From Holophagaceae bacterium (GTDB taxonomy: Bacteria > Acidobacteriota > Holophagae > Holophagales > Holophagaceae): DNA of 64,000 bases. Positions 1 through 5,857 of the stretch are shown in pieces (the stretch's first letter is position 1; each line of letters opens with the position of its first letter). The position numbers and the translations under genes were made by a program. Under the pieces are notes generated by a model. That model had not been told where the DNA came from, ran no database searches, and saw nothing but the letters and a program-made list of their open reading frames with translations. Location of the stretch: NCBI GenBank assembly GCA_021286765.1, contig JAJTBS010000005.1, positions 1 through 64,000 of the forward strand, written 5' to 3'.

Positions 1-54
1 GGCTCCGCTCATCGCTTCGGTGCAGGCGTGGCCGCTTAGCTTCTTTCGTTAGGC
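1..54 (+). repeat. attC site, 3' part (cut by window edge)
   Basis: Right-hand part of an integron attC site. It shows the same block seen in the complete sites (CTCCG, then CGGTGCAGGCG, then a TTAGC L'-like motif) and ends in the R' core GTTAGGC at 48-54. The first cassette of the window starts at the TT of this core. The left arm lies outside the window. Confidence 0.85.
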
Positions 55-58
55 GCTC

Positions 59-346
59 ATGCAAAAGTGGCTCGCAATCGCTGCATATCGAAACGAGTTC
101 GATGGGGCGCCTGGCGGGTCCATTGACATTCGGGTACTCGGTTTCGACCTCGAAACCGAAGAGAAGGTCCGTTCCGCGATATCGAATGAACCCGTGACCG
201 TCTACGAAAACGATCAAGGTGAACAGGTTTCCTGGAAACTGGTTCAGATTCTCGCCATTGAAGAGTTCGCCTTCCCTGAGAATGGAGAAGAACTTATTGG
301 TTTCATCGCAGAATCAGAAGAATTCAAAACATGGGCCTACAAGTGA
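59..346 (+). CDS. Cassette 1 protein, unknown function
   Basis: 95-residue acidic soluble protein encoded by the first cassette in the window. The ATG lies only four bases after the attC core, with no Shine-Dalgarno sequence, which is common in cassette genes, so it may depend on a promoter or translation from outside. The stop (TGA 344-346) falls just before the next attC. No signal peptide or membrane segment is visible. The middle (ENDQGEQVSWKLV) loosely recalls small DUF4288-type proteins, but this is not a firm assignment. The function is unknown. Confidence 0.6.
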   Translation: MQKWLAIAAYRNEFDGAPGGSIDIRVLGFDLETEEKVRSAISNEPVTVYENDQGEQVSWKLVQILAIEEFAFPENGEELIGFIAESEEFKTWAYK

Positions 347-349
347 GCC

Positions 350-473
350 GCCTAACCTCTCGCTCAACTCGGACCCCGCCTGCTTTGCCTCCCGCTCTCT
401 CTCAGCATTCAGCTTCCTCGGCTCCGTTCAGCGCCTCGGCGCAGGCGTGGCCGGTTACCTTCCTTCGTTAGGC
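350..473 (+). repeat. attC site 1 (124 bp)
   Basis: Complete attC site. R'' is GCCTAAC (350-356) and R' is GTTAGGC (467-473). The inner arms starting GCTCAACTCGGAC and ending GGCCGGTTACC can fold back on each other. The central block (CGCTCTCTCTCA, CTTCCTCGGCTCCG) is shared with all other sites of the array. Confidence 0.93.
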
Positions 474-508
474 CGCCTAAGACGCTATTCTCAACTCGGA
501 GTAATTCA

Positions 509-1075
509 GTGCGTTTCACGCCTACATTATTCATCTCATCTACTTTGTTAATTTCGAGTGTGTCTTGCGTTAAGCTCGGCCCTGAACTTAGCCCCTATCC
601 GAGACCCGATGTAGAAGGCTTTGTTGTAACTTTGCACAGAGCCAATTCAGAGGAATACCAAATTGCTGTCTGGCACCCTCAAGGGCACTACTACTCATTT
701 GGTGAATCTACTCTGCCATTCCAGGCCAAACTGATCGGAGATCCCCAAAGCCCAAGGACCTCCTCATCAGAAAAATTTTCATTTTCTCACCAATCATTTG
801 AGACTGGTGTCGGAGTCAGGGTTGGTTCGATTCAGGCCGTCGCAGAAACCAGCACTGGAACCCACCAATCTACTGTCACCCGAACGGCCAGAACAGCCTG
901 GAATTTCAGCAGGGCACGCTGGGATGAAAGGCGACCATTCCGGTTGGTTTTCATTCGTGGCTACTCTCCTATAGCTCCAGAAAGTCGTATGGAGTTTGAA
1001 ATTGGACTTGGTCCAACAGTTGGTTCAGCTGAAGGTCTTTCTATTCGAAAAATATCAAAAGACCCCGTACATTGA
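509..1075 (+). CDS. Cassette 2 protein, putative lipoprotein
   Basis: 188 residues starting at GTG 509 with a CGGAG ribosome-binding site about eight bases upstream. The N-terminus has a hydrophobic stretch ending in SSVSC (Cys about residue 20), a plausible but not ideal lipobox, so the protein is probably exported and perhaps lipidated. The rest is polar and contains no family I recognise. The stop is at 1073-1075, four bases before the attC R''. It is AT-richer than the chromosome to the right, as expected for a mobile cassette. The function is unknown. Confidence 0.65.
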   Translation: MRFTPTLFISSTLLISSVSCVKLGPELSPYPRPDVEGFVVTLHRANSEEYQIAVWHPQGHYYSFGESTLPFQAKLIGDPQSPRTSSSEKFSFSHQSFETGVGVRVGSIQAVAETSTGTHQSTVTRTARTAWNFSRARWDERRPFRLVFIRGYSPIAPESRMEFEIGLGPTVGSAEGLSIRKISKDPVH

Positions 1076-1078
1076 GCG

Positions 1079-1202
1079 GCCTAACCCCTGGCTCAACTCG
1101 GACCCCACCTGCATTGTCTTTCGCTCTCTCTCAGCATCTCGCTTCCTCGGCTCCGTTCATCGCCTCGGTGCAGGCGGGACCGGTTAGCCTCATTCGTTAG
1201 GC
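1079..1202 (+). repeat. attC site 2 (124 bp)
   Basis: R'' GCCTAAC at 1079-1085 and R' GTTAGGC at 1196-1202. It has the same length and central block as the other full-length sites, and inner arms that pair apart from single unpaired bases. Confidence 0.93.
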
Positions 1203-1226
1203 CTCCTACCCCAAGGCGATTCGAAA

Positions 1227-1694
1227 ATGAAAATCCAGGCGCAACCACTTTTCACTATCCAGGTGAACAACTCGGTAGGAAGGTGCGTGCTTTGGTCCAT
1301 TTTTCTGATTATCCGTTGCTCGGTGATTTCGTTATTCATTTGGGTTGTAGCTTTCAATGAAGGACGCGCATTTATCGGAGAGAAATATTTAACGCAAGCA
1401 GCAAAGGTTCTTCTTTACCCGGTCTACCAGATAGAAAAACCACTCTTTGCTTTCAGTGGAAAATTCGATTGCCTATATGTCGTACCCGAAAGACTCGGGC
1501 TTACCCCGTTCCGGATTCCGCAAATCAAACCTGTTGATTTACGCGAGCCGTGGCAACCAGATGGCATTTATGTTAATGAAACACCATTCTTTAGTCGTGC
1601 TTTCAACTGTAATTTGACTTTCATTACCTCATGCTATTTCTGCTTCTTCGCCATTCTCAAATGGATCTATTCTCGTCTTCGGCCTAACCCTTAG
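1227..1694 (+). CDS. Cassette 3 protein, putative membrane protein
   Basis: 155 residues with one strongly hydrophobic segment near residues 22-45 (VLWSIFLIIRCSVISLFIWVV) and a second near the C-terminus (CNLTFITSCYFCFFAILKW), so probably a two-pass inner membrane protein with an extracytoplasmic middle. A weak AAGG lies upstream of ATG 1227. The reading frame runs into the attC: the last residues (RPNP) and the stop (1692-1694) are encoded by the R'' region of the recombination site. No family was recognised. Confidence 0.6.
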   Translation: MKIQAQPLFTIQVNNSVGRCVLWSIFLIIRCSVISLFIWVVAFNEGRAFIGEKYLTQAAKVLLYPVYQIEKPLFAFSGKFDCLYVVPERLGLTPFRIPQIKPVDLREPWQPDGIYVNETPFFSRAFNCNLTFITSCYFCFFAILKWIYSRLRPNP

Positions 1695-1805
1695 CTCAAC
1701 TCGGACCCCGCCTGCATTGCCATTCGCTCTCTCTCATCTTCTCGCTTCCTTGGCTCCGTTCGTCTCCTCGGCGCAGGCGTGGCCGGTTAGCCTCATTCGT
1801 TAGGC
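1682..1805 (+). repeat. attC site 3 (124 bp)
   Basis: R'' GCCTAAC at 1682-1688 and R' GTTAGGC at 1799-1805, with the same architecture as its neighbours. The upstream coding sequence terminates inside this site at TAG 1692-1694. Confidence 0.93.
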
Positions 1806-1830
1806 GTTAGACATTCCACAAGGAGCACCC

Positions 1831-2568
1831 ATGGCAATCATTTCTCGCATGATCCTCTTTTATGCTTGCGTCTCCTTTCAATTAGGTTTCGCCCAAGATC
1901 CACAATTCCGTTGGTCAGTAAACGAACCATTTGCCTCCTTCAAAGGAGATGAGAAACAGCAAAGTGATCTTGTAGACATCGTAATAAAGAAGACAAATTC
2001 AATTGATTCATTTACCTTGTTCATTGCTGCGGATACAGCCTATAAATTAAAAAGGTTCACCGATGCGGTATTTCTTTTTCATGTGGCAAGAATTCGAGCC
2101 TTTGCTGATTCAAGGTTCTTCCCATATACACGGGGTGGGGGCGATAGCCCAGGTATTTATCTCGCATTTCTAAACGAAAATGCAGGCCAAGTAATTCAAG
2201 CTTGGATGTCCACAAATTTAGACTCATTCCAAGGGATATTAGACAGACTTTCTGGTTGGGATTCGGATGTAATTATAAATTATAGTCCAGGATGGACGCC
2301 TTCCAAATCAGCGGACGAAAAGGATAAAAATTTAACAAGAAATCAACTCAGAGATCAGTACCTTAGTGGCTTTAGGAATATGGCAAAATTGTTTAATATC
2401 CCAGAATATAAATATCATTATATGGCAATTAACCCATTCTTACCTGCAACATGGGAGTTGAACAGGACGCCAGAGGGCAAAGCCAATCTTGAGTCTCACA
2501 TGAAACAGCTATTAGAAATCGAGAATAAACTCGGTATTAAGGGCTACGCCTCCTCACAAAAACCTTGA
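1831..2568 (+). CDS. Cassette 4 protein, exported, unknown function
   Basis: 245 residues with a good AAGGAG ribosome-binding site (1820-1825) before ATG 1831. Residues 1-21 form a signal peptide with probable cleavage after FA (GFA-QDPQF). The mature part is a mixed, aromatic-rich, probably helical domain; a segment around residues 75-90 (KRFTDAVFLFHVARIRA) recalls TPR-like helices. Very AT-rich codon use compared with the chromosomal genes. The function is unknown. Confidence 0.72.
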   Translation: MAIISRMILFYACVSFQLGFAQDPQFRWSVNEPFASFKGDEKQQSDLVDIVIKKTNSIDSFTLFIAADTAYKLKRFTDAVFLFHVARIRAFADSRFFPYTRGGGDSPGIYLAFLNENAGQVIQAWMSTNLDSFQGILDRLSGWDSDVIINYSPGWTPSKSADEKDKNLTRNQLRDQYLSGFRNMAKLFNIPEYKYHYMAINPFLPATWELNRTPEGKANLESHMKQLLEIENKLGIKGYASSQKP

Positions 2569-2573
2569 CCAGC

Positions 2574-2697
2574 GCCTAACCCTTAGCTCAACTCGGACCC
2601 CGCCTGCATTGCCTTCCGCTCTCTCTCAACCCCACGCTTCCTCGGCTCCGTCCAGCGCCTCGGCGCAGGCGGGTCCGGTTAGCTGCTTTCGTTAGGC
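2574..2697 (+). repeat. attC site 4 (124 bp), clearest hairpin
   Basis: R'' GCCTAAC at 2574-2580 and R' GTTAGGC at 2691-2697. The arm GCTCAACTCGGACC... pairs perfectly over 19 bp with GCAGGCGGGTCCGGTTAGC once three single bases (C, T, C) are bulged out. Such extrahelical bases are the hallmark integrase recognises in folded attC. Confidence 0.95.
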
Positions 2698-2712
2698 AGA
2701 TTCGGAGTATTT

Positions 2713-3000
2713 GTGAATGATTCACTCCTCCTGTCGAAATGTGAACAGAAGAAGCTATTCAAGCGTGATGGAGTAAAGTCCTATGAGTGGACCGAGGTGA
2801 ATGTCGCCTCGATACCGCCAGGAACTGATGCTGAAATTCGATGCCTTTACTGTCATGGCCGTGTGCGCATCCATCGGCAGCATGTAGATCACGGCCCAAG
2901 CGATCATGTCGAGCATCGTTCAAAGCAGGACTCTACTTATTGTCGTGCTGGCCATGACTTCCAAGGCGAGCACAGAATGTCTAAGGCACCAGTGATCTAG
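2713..3000 (+). CDS. Cassette 5 protein, small putative zinc-binding protein
   Basis: 95 residues from GTG 2713, with CGGAG about seven bases upstream. The C-terminal half is rich in possible metal ligands: a CLYC pair near residues 48-51, then several His (HGR, HRQH, DHGPSDHVEH) and a single Cys before AGHDF. The spacing suggests a zinc ribbon or knuckle rather than an enzyme. It ends at TAG 2998-3000, with 21 bases before the next attC. Proteins of this type occur as mobile-element cargo, but no function can be stated. Confidence 0.62.
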   Translation: MNDSLLLSKCEQKKLFKRDGVKSYEWTEVNVASIPPGTDAEIRCLYCHGRVRIHRQHVDHGPSDHVEHRSKQDSTYCRAGHDFQGEHRMSKAPVI

Positions 3001-3021
3001 GCTGCCCCTGATAGTCGATCT

Positions 3022-3145
3022 GCCTAACCTTGCGCTCAACTCGGACCCCGCCTAATTTGTCTTCCGCTCTCTCTCATCTCCCTGCTTCCTCGGCTCCGCT
3101 CAGCGCCTCGGTGCAGGCGTGGGCGGTTACCTTGATTCGTTAGGG
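3022..3145 (+). repeat. attC site 5 (124 bp) with variant core GTTAGGG
   Basis: R'' GCCTAAC at 3022-3028, but R' is GTTAGGG (3139-3145), unlike the other sites. The variant last base belongs to the start of the next cassette and is matched by the CCCTAAC R'' of that cassette's own attC at 3648. Confidence 0.9.
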
Positions 3146-3169
3146 CTCGCGCAACCATTAGGAGATTCA

Positions 3170-3643
3170 ATGATCAGTCCTAGGGGCCTAATCGCTTTCA
3201 CTGTCATCTTGGTTTCACATTCTTTGGCTTTTGCCCAAGCAGGAAATGTAAGTCAATCAAGCTTGGTTGCCGCTAAGGCGTTCATGGCTGAATATGCCGA
3301 CGACCTCCTTGGTGGAAAAAGAGAGGCCATCATCAACAAGTACGACCCCCGTGGTCACTATCGGCTTGGCAACGGGAAAAAGGCCTTCCTTAGCCAAGAT
3401 CAGATTAGGGCTGGCTACCTTGGAAAGTGGAATCCACCCATTTCTTTTGTTTGGCGCGACCTTTCATTCGAGGCCATCGGTTCGGACGCAGTGATTGTGA
3501 CCGGCTTATTCGATTGGGAGACCAGTTCTGGAGAGAAACGGACCTTCTCATATACCTCCCTATTGTTGTTCCAGAATGGGGCGTGGAAGATCCGTTTGGA
3601 GGATGAATCAAGGGCTCTGCCTCCACCAACAGTAAAACCTTGA
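3170..3643 (+). CDS. Cassette 6 protein, exported SnoaL/NTF2-like
   Basis: 157 residues. ATG 3170 is chosen because AGGAG lies at 3160-3164 and the product then begins with a clean signal peptide (MISPRGLIAFTVILVSHSLA, cleavage about residue 22); the longer frame from 3119 would start inside the attC. The mature part looks like a DUF4440/SnoaL fold of the NTF2 superfamily: helix (AAKAFMAEYADDLL), a middle with DPRG, then strands ending in FSYTSLLLFQNGAWKI, where the FxxGxWKI ending is typical. Such domains bind small ligands or act as immunity or stress proteins; the specific role is unknown. Confidence 0.75.
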   Translation: MISPRGLIAFTVILVSHSLAFAQAGNVSQSSLVAAKAFMAEYADDLLGGKREAIINKYDPRGHYRLGNGKKAFLSQDQIRAGYLGKWNPPISFVWRDLSFEAIGSDAVIVTGLFDWETSSGEKRTFSYTSLLLFQNGAWKIRLEDESRALPPPTVKP

Positions 3644-3647
3644 ATCG

Positions 3648-3718
3648 CCCTAACCCTTAACTCAACTCGGACCCCGCCTGCCTTGCCTTTCGCTCTCTCT
3701 CAACTTCTTTCGTTAGGC
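3648..3718 (+). repeat. attC site 6, shortened (71 bp)
   Basis: R'' is CCCTAAC (3648-3654) and R' GTTAGGC (3712-3718). The left arm (ACTCAACTCGGACCCCGCC) and central CGCTCTCTCTCAAC are present, but about 53 bp found in the other sites, including the pairing right arm with GGTTAGC, are missing. It can therefore form only the outermost pairing and is probably a poor substrate. Confidence 0.88.
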
Positions 3719-3728
3719 GCTTCACACG

Positions 3729-4133
3729 ATGACTGCGTTCCTGCTCGAAATCCTGCTCCAGATCCTTGCCGAGGCTCTTGCAGAATTTCTTCTCGGATTC
3801 GGCTTCGAATCGGTGGCCCAGATTTTCCGTCCAAACCGAAAATCTAATGTCTACATGGCGGCATTCGGGGCAGTTCTACTCGGGGGCATCATTGGCGCGC
3901 TTTCGGCCTATTTCTATCCTCATCAAGTCGCCTCGCCGTTCAGATTCCCTTGGATCAGCCTAATTCTTTCACCCCTGGCCTGCGGGTTTGCCCTCAAGCA
4001 GGTTGGCGAATGGCGCAAACGAAGGGGTGGTGAGTCAACATTCCTCTCTACATTCCTAGGCGGGTTCGTATTCGCCTTCTCAATTGCAGTGGCAAGATTC
4101 ATCCTTATTAAGTTCGTCTTTGCGAAGCTATGA
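3729..4133 (+). CDS. Cassette 7 protein, small membrane protein
   Basis: 134 residues. An amphipathic N-terminal helix (LLEILLQILAEALAEFLL) is followed by about three membrane segments: AAFGAVLLGGIIGALSAYF, FPWISLILSPLACGFAL and FLGGFVFAFSIAVARFILI, with a basic loop (GEWRKRRGGE) between the last two. The topology suggests an inner membrane protein; no enzyme motif is visible. ATG 3729 lies ten bases after the attC core without a clear ribosome-binding site. Stop TGA is at 4131-4133. Confidence 0.68.
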   Translation: MTAFLLEILLQILAEALAEFLLGFGFESVAQIFRPNRKSNVYMAAFGAVLLGGIIGALSAYFYPHQVASPFRFPWISLILSPLACGFALKQVGEWRKRRGGESTFLSTFLGGFVFAFSIAVARFILIKFVFAKL

Positions 4134-4142
4134 GTCCGGCGC

Positions 4143-4265
4143 GCCTAACCACTCGCTCAAGTCGGACCACGCCTGCATTGCCTCTCGTTCTCTCTCAACA
4201 ATTGGCTATCTCGGCTCCGCTCATCGTCTCGGTGCAGGCGGGTTTGGTTAGCTTCATCGTTAGGC
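4143..4265 (+). repeat. attC site 7 (123 bp), last of the array
   Basis: R'' GCCTAAC at 4143-4149 and R' GTTAGGC at 4259-4265. More divergent than the others (AAGTCGGACCACG in the left arm, GGGTTTGGTTAGC in the right). No further attC is found to the right, so this marks the distal end of the array. Its last base touches the stop codon of the minus-strand HTH gene. Confidence 0.9.
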
Positions 4266-4711
4266 TAGGCCGATTGCCCTGTAATAGCCTCAAGCCGTGC
4301 TTTCGCTTCGCGTTTCCCCACACCCTTCACGGCAGCGACGGCAGCCAACTGGCTGGGGCGGGGGCGGGACTTTCCACCCTCCCAGTTGTAGATGGTTTGA
4401 GCTGATACGCCCAGGAGTGCGCCCATGTCGGCAGCAGTTAGCCCCAATTTCTGCCTTCGAGTGGCAAATCCCTTGGCGCTGAATCGGGTCTTGGCTGTTG
4501 TCTCGACGTCGGTAGTTGGGCCCTCTTGACGCTTCGCTTTCCGCTCCTTCTGCCCTAATTGCTTCTCAAGGGTTGCCGTGCGCCGTTTCAGGTCCGCGAT
4601 GTCTGCCCGATATTGGGCTGATGCCTTCCTCAGTCCTTCTATCTCACCCTTGATTTCTTTGCGGGCAAGGCGGGCAATTTCTGCCTTAAGAATTGAGGCA
4701 ATGTTCGGCAT
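4265..4711 (-). CDS. XRE-type HTH protein with N-terminal coiled coil (copy 1)
   Basis: 148 residues, ATG 4711 with GGAG about eight bases upstream. Residues 1-60 form a charged helical, probably coiled-coil region (KRRTATLEKQLGQKERK); residues about 85-125 are an HTH_3/XRE domain (KLGLTAADMGALLGVSAQTI, then YNWE), a predicted DNA-binding regulator. Its stop codon directly abuts the last attC R' core. It lies opposite to the cassette genes and has no attC of its own, so it is probably flanking chromosome rather than a cassette. A same-length paralogue (roughly 60% identical by eye) lies at 5071-5517. Its GC content is visibly lower than the paralogue's. Confidence 0.82.
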   Translation of the reverse strand: MPNIASILKAEIARLARKEIKGEIEGLRKASAQYRADIADLKRRTATLEKQLGQKERKAKRQEGPTTDVETTAKTRFSAKGFATRRQKLGLTAADMGALLGVSAQTIYNWEGGKSRPRPSQLAAVAAVKGVGKREAKARLEAITGQSA

Positions 4712-5070
4712 TTGGTAACTCCAATGTAGGGGAGCTGTCCTCTATCGACGGCTCATTCAAAATATTAGACCCATCCTAAAGAGGATGCCGCCGGTCTCTC
4801 CCCCAGAAGAAGGCTGAGATAGTGCTGTTCAAAACTCCAAAAGCGATTTCTACGCTCGGGTTCGTTTCACTTGGCAAGGTAACCTAATTGCATCAATCCA
4901 TGGGCTGTTCGTCCTCCTCGGGCGGCTCACTGGCATGGTCAAGGGTTCTGGAATCAGATTTTCCAAACTGAAAGGAACCCACAGACTTTTGAATCGAACC
5001 CTGACATTAGCCCCCCGGGAAGGAAAACCTTTGGCCGGGGGGCTTTCAGAACTGGGGCTGGCTTTTCGGG
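4712..5070. other. Intergenic stretch between HTH paralogues
   Basis: 359 bp without a convincing gene. It is AT-richer than the DNA to the right. It holds the upstream region of the 4711 gene and, at 5010-5044, a GC-rich inverted repeat. No attC core motif (GCCTAAC or GTTAGGC) occurs in it, which supports 4265 as the end of the cassette array. Confidence 0.6.
5010..5044 (-). terminator. GC-rich hairpin downstream of HTH copy 2
   Basis: Inverted repeat AGCCCCCCGG / CCGGGGGCT (one bulged base) separated by about 16 bases, lying about 27 bp beyond the stop of the 5071-5517 gene. No strong T-tract follows on the minus strand, so termination efficiency is uncertain. Confidence 0.5.
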
Positions 5071-5517
5071 CTATTCGGCCGGGGTGGCGAGGGCCTCGAG
5101 CCGGGCCTTGACCTGCCGCTTCCCGATGCCCCTCAGGGCGGCGATGGCGGCCAGCTGGGACCGGCGGGGGCGGGACTTCTCGGCCTCCCAGTTGTAGACC
5201 GTCTGGGCCGATACACCCAGGAGCAGGCCCATGTCCGCTGCCGAGAGCCCCAACTTCGCCCGCTGCCGGGCCAGGCGCTTCGCACTGAACCGGATCTGGC
5301 TGACCTCCTCGGGGGATCCTGCCGGTTCGGCGCTGGCGCCGCGCTTCTGCTCTCCCCTGGCCTGGCCCTTCTCAAGCGTCGCGATCCGCCGCTTCAGGGT
5401 GGCGATTTCCGAGCGGTGGAGGGCCGTGGCCTTCTTGAGCCCTTCGGTGACTGCCCGCACTTCCTTGCGCGCCAGACGGATGACTTCTTCCTTCAATACA
5501 GATGCAATGTTCGGCAT
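5071..5517 (-). CDS. XRE-type HTH protein with N-terminal coiled coil (copy 2)
   Basis: 148 residues, ATG 5517 preceded by GGGAGGA. Same layout as copy 1: identical MPNIAS start, helical LARKEV region, LKRRIATLEK coiled coil, and a C-terminal XRE HTH (KLGLSAADMGLLLGVSAQTV, then YNWE). GC-rich codon use like the surrounding chromosome, unlike copy 1. A predicted DNA-binding protein; its target is unknown. The pair may derive from an old duplication, or copy 1 may have arrived by transfer and recombined next to its homologue. Confidence 0.85.
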   Translation of the reverse strand: MPNIASVLKEEVIRLARKEVRAVTEGLKKATALHRSEIATLKRRIATLEKGQARGEQKRGASAEPAGSPEEVSQIRFSAKRLARQRAKLGLSAADMGLLLGVSAQTVYNWEAEKSRPRRSQLAAIAALRGIGKRQVKARLEALATPAE

Positions 5518-5857
5518 GTGTCCTCCCAGGATAGGGCTTCGGTTCCGGCAAGCCCTTTCTTGATATTAGGGGAGTTGCGGGGGATGGTGCCCCATTCCCG
5601 TTTCAAAACCGAATTTATAACTTTGACATGCGGGCCAAGGCGCCTCCCGTGCTGAGCCACCTGGGCGAAGGAGGGGTATCAGAGGCATCATGGATTGGCT
5701 AACGGAATTGGATACATGATATGCGATCGGGCCAAGGCCCCTGCTTTTGGAAGCTGGATCTGACATTCGTGACCTTGGGCCGAGGACGATCCTGCAACAG
5801 TTGTCCAACAGAAGAAAGTTCAGAAGGCATCCGAGGTTTTCAGGGAAGGACCCACGC
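5518..5857. other. Divergent intergenic region, no gene seen
   Basis: 340 bp between the minus-strand HTH gene and the plus-strand hybrid kinase. An AT-rich patch (ATTTATAACTTTGACA near 5609-5631) probably contains promoter elements for one or both genes, but I cannot place a convincing -35/-10 pair. ORFs here are short and lack ribosome-binding sites. Confidence 0.5.

Noticed and set aside
1..4265. Regularly spaced repeats resembling a giant CRISPR array
   Set aside because: Repeats are about 124 bp with GTTAGGC cores and imperfect internal symmetry, and the spacers are protein-coding; this fits attC sites, not CRISPR.
4265..4711. HTH gene as an eighth, reversed cassette
   Set aside because: No attC or core motif is found between 4712 and 5070, so it lacks the right boundary a cassette needs.
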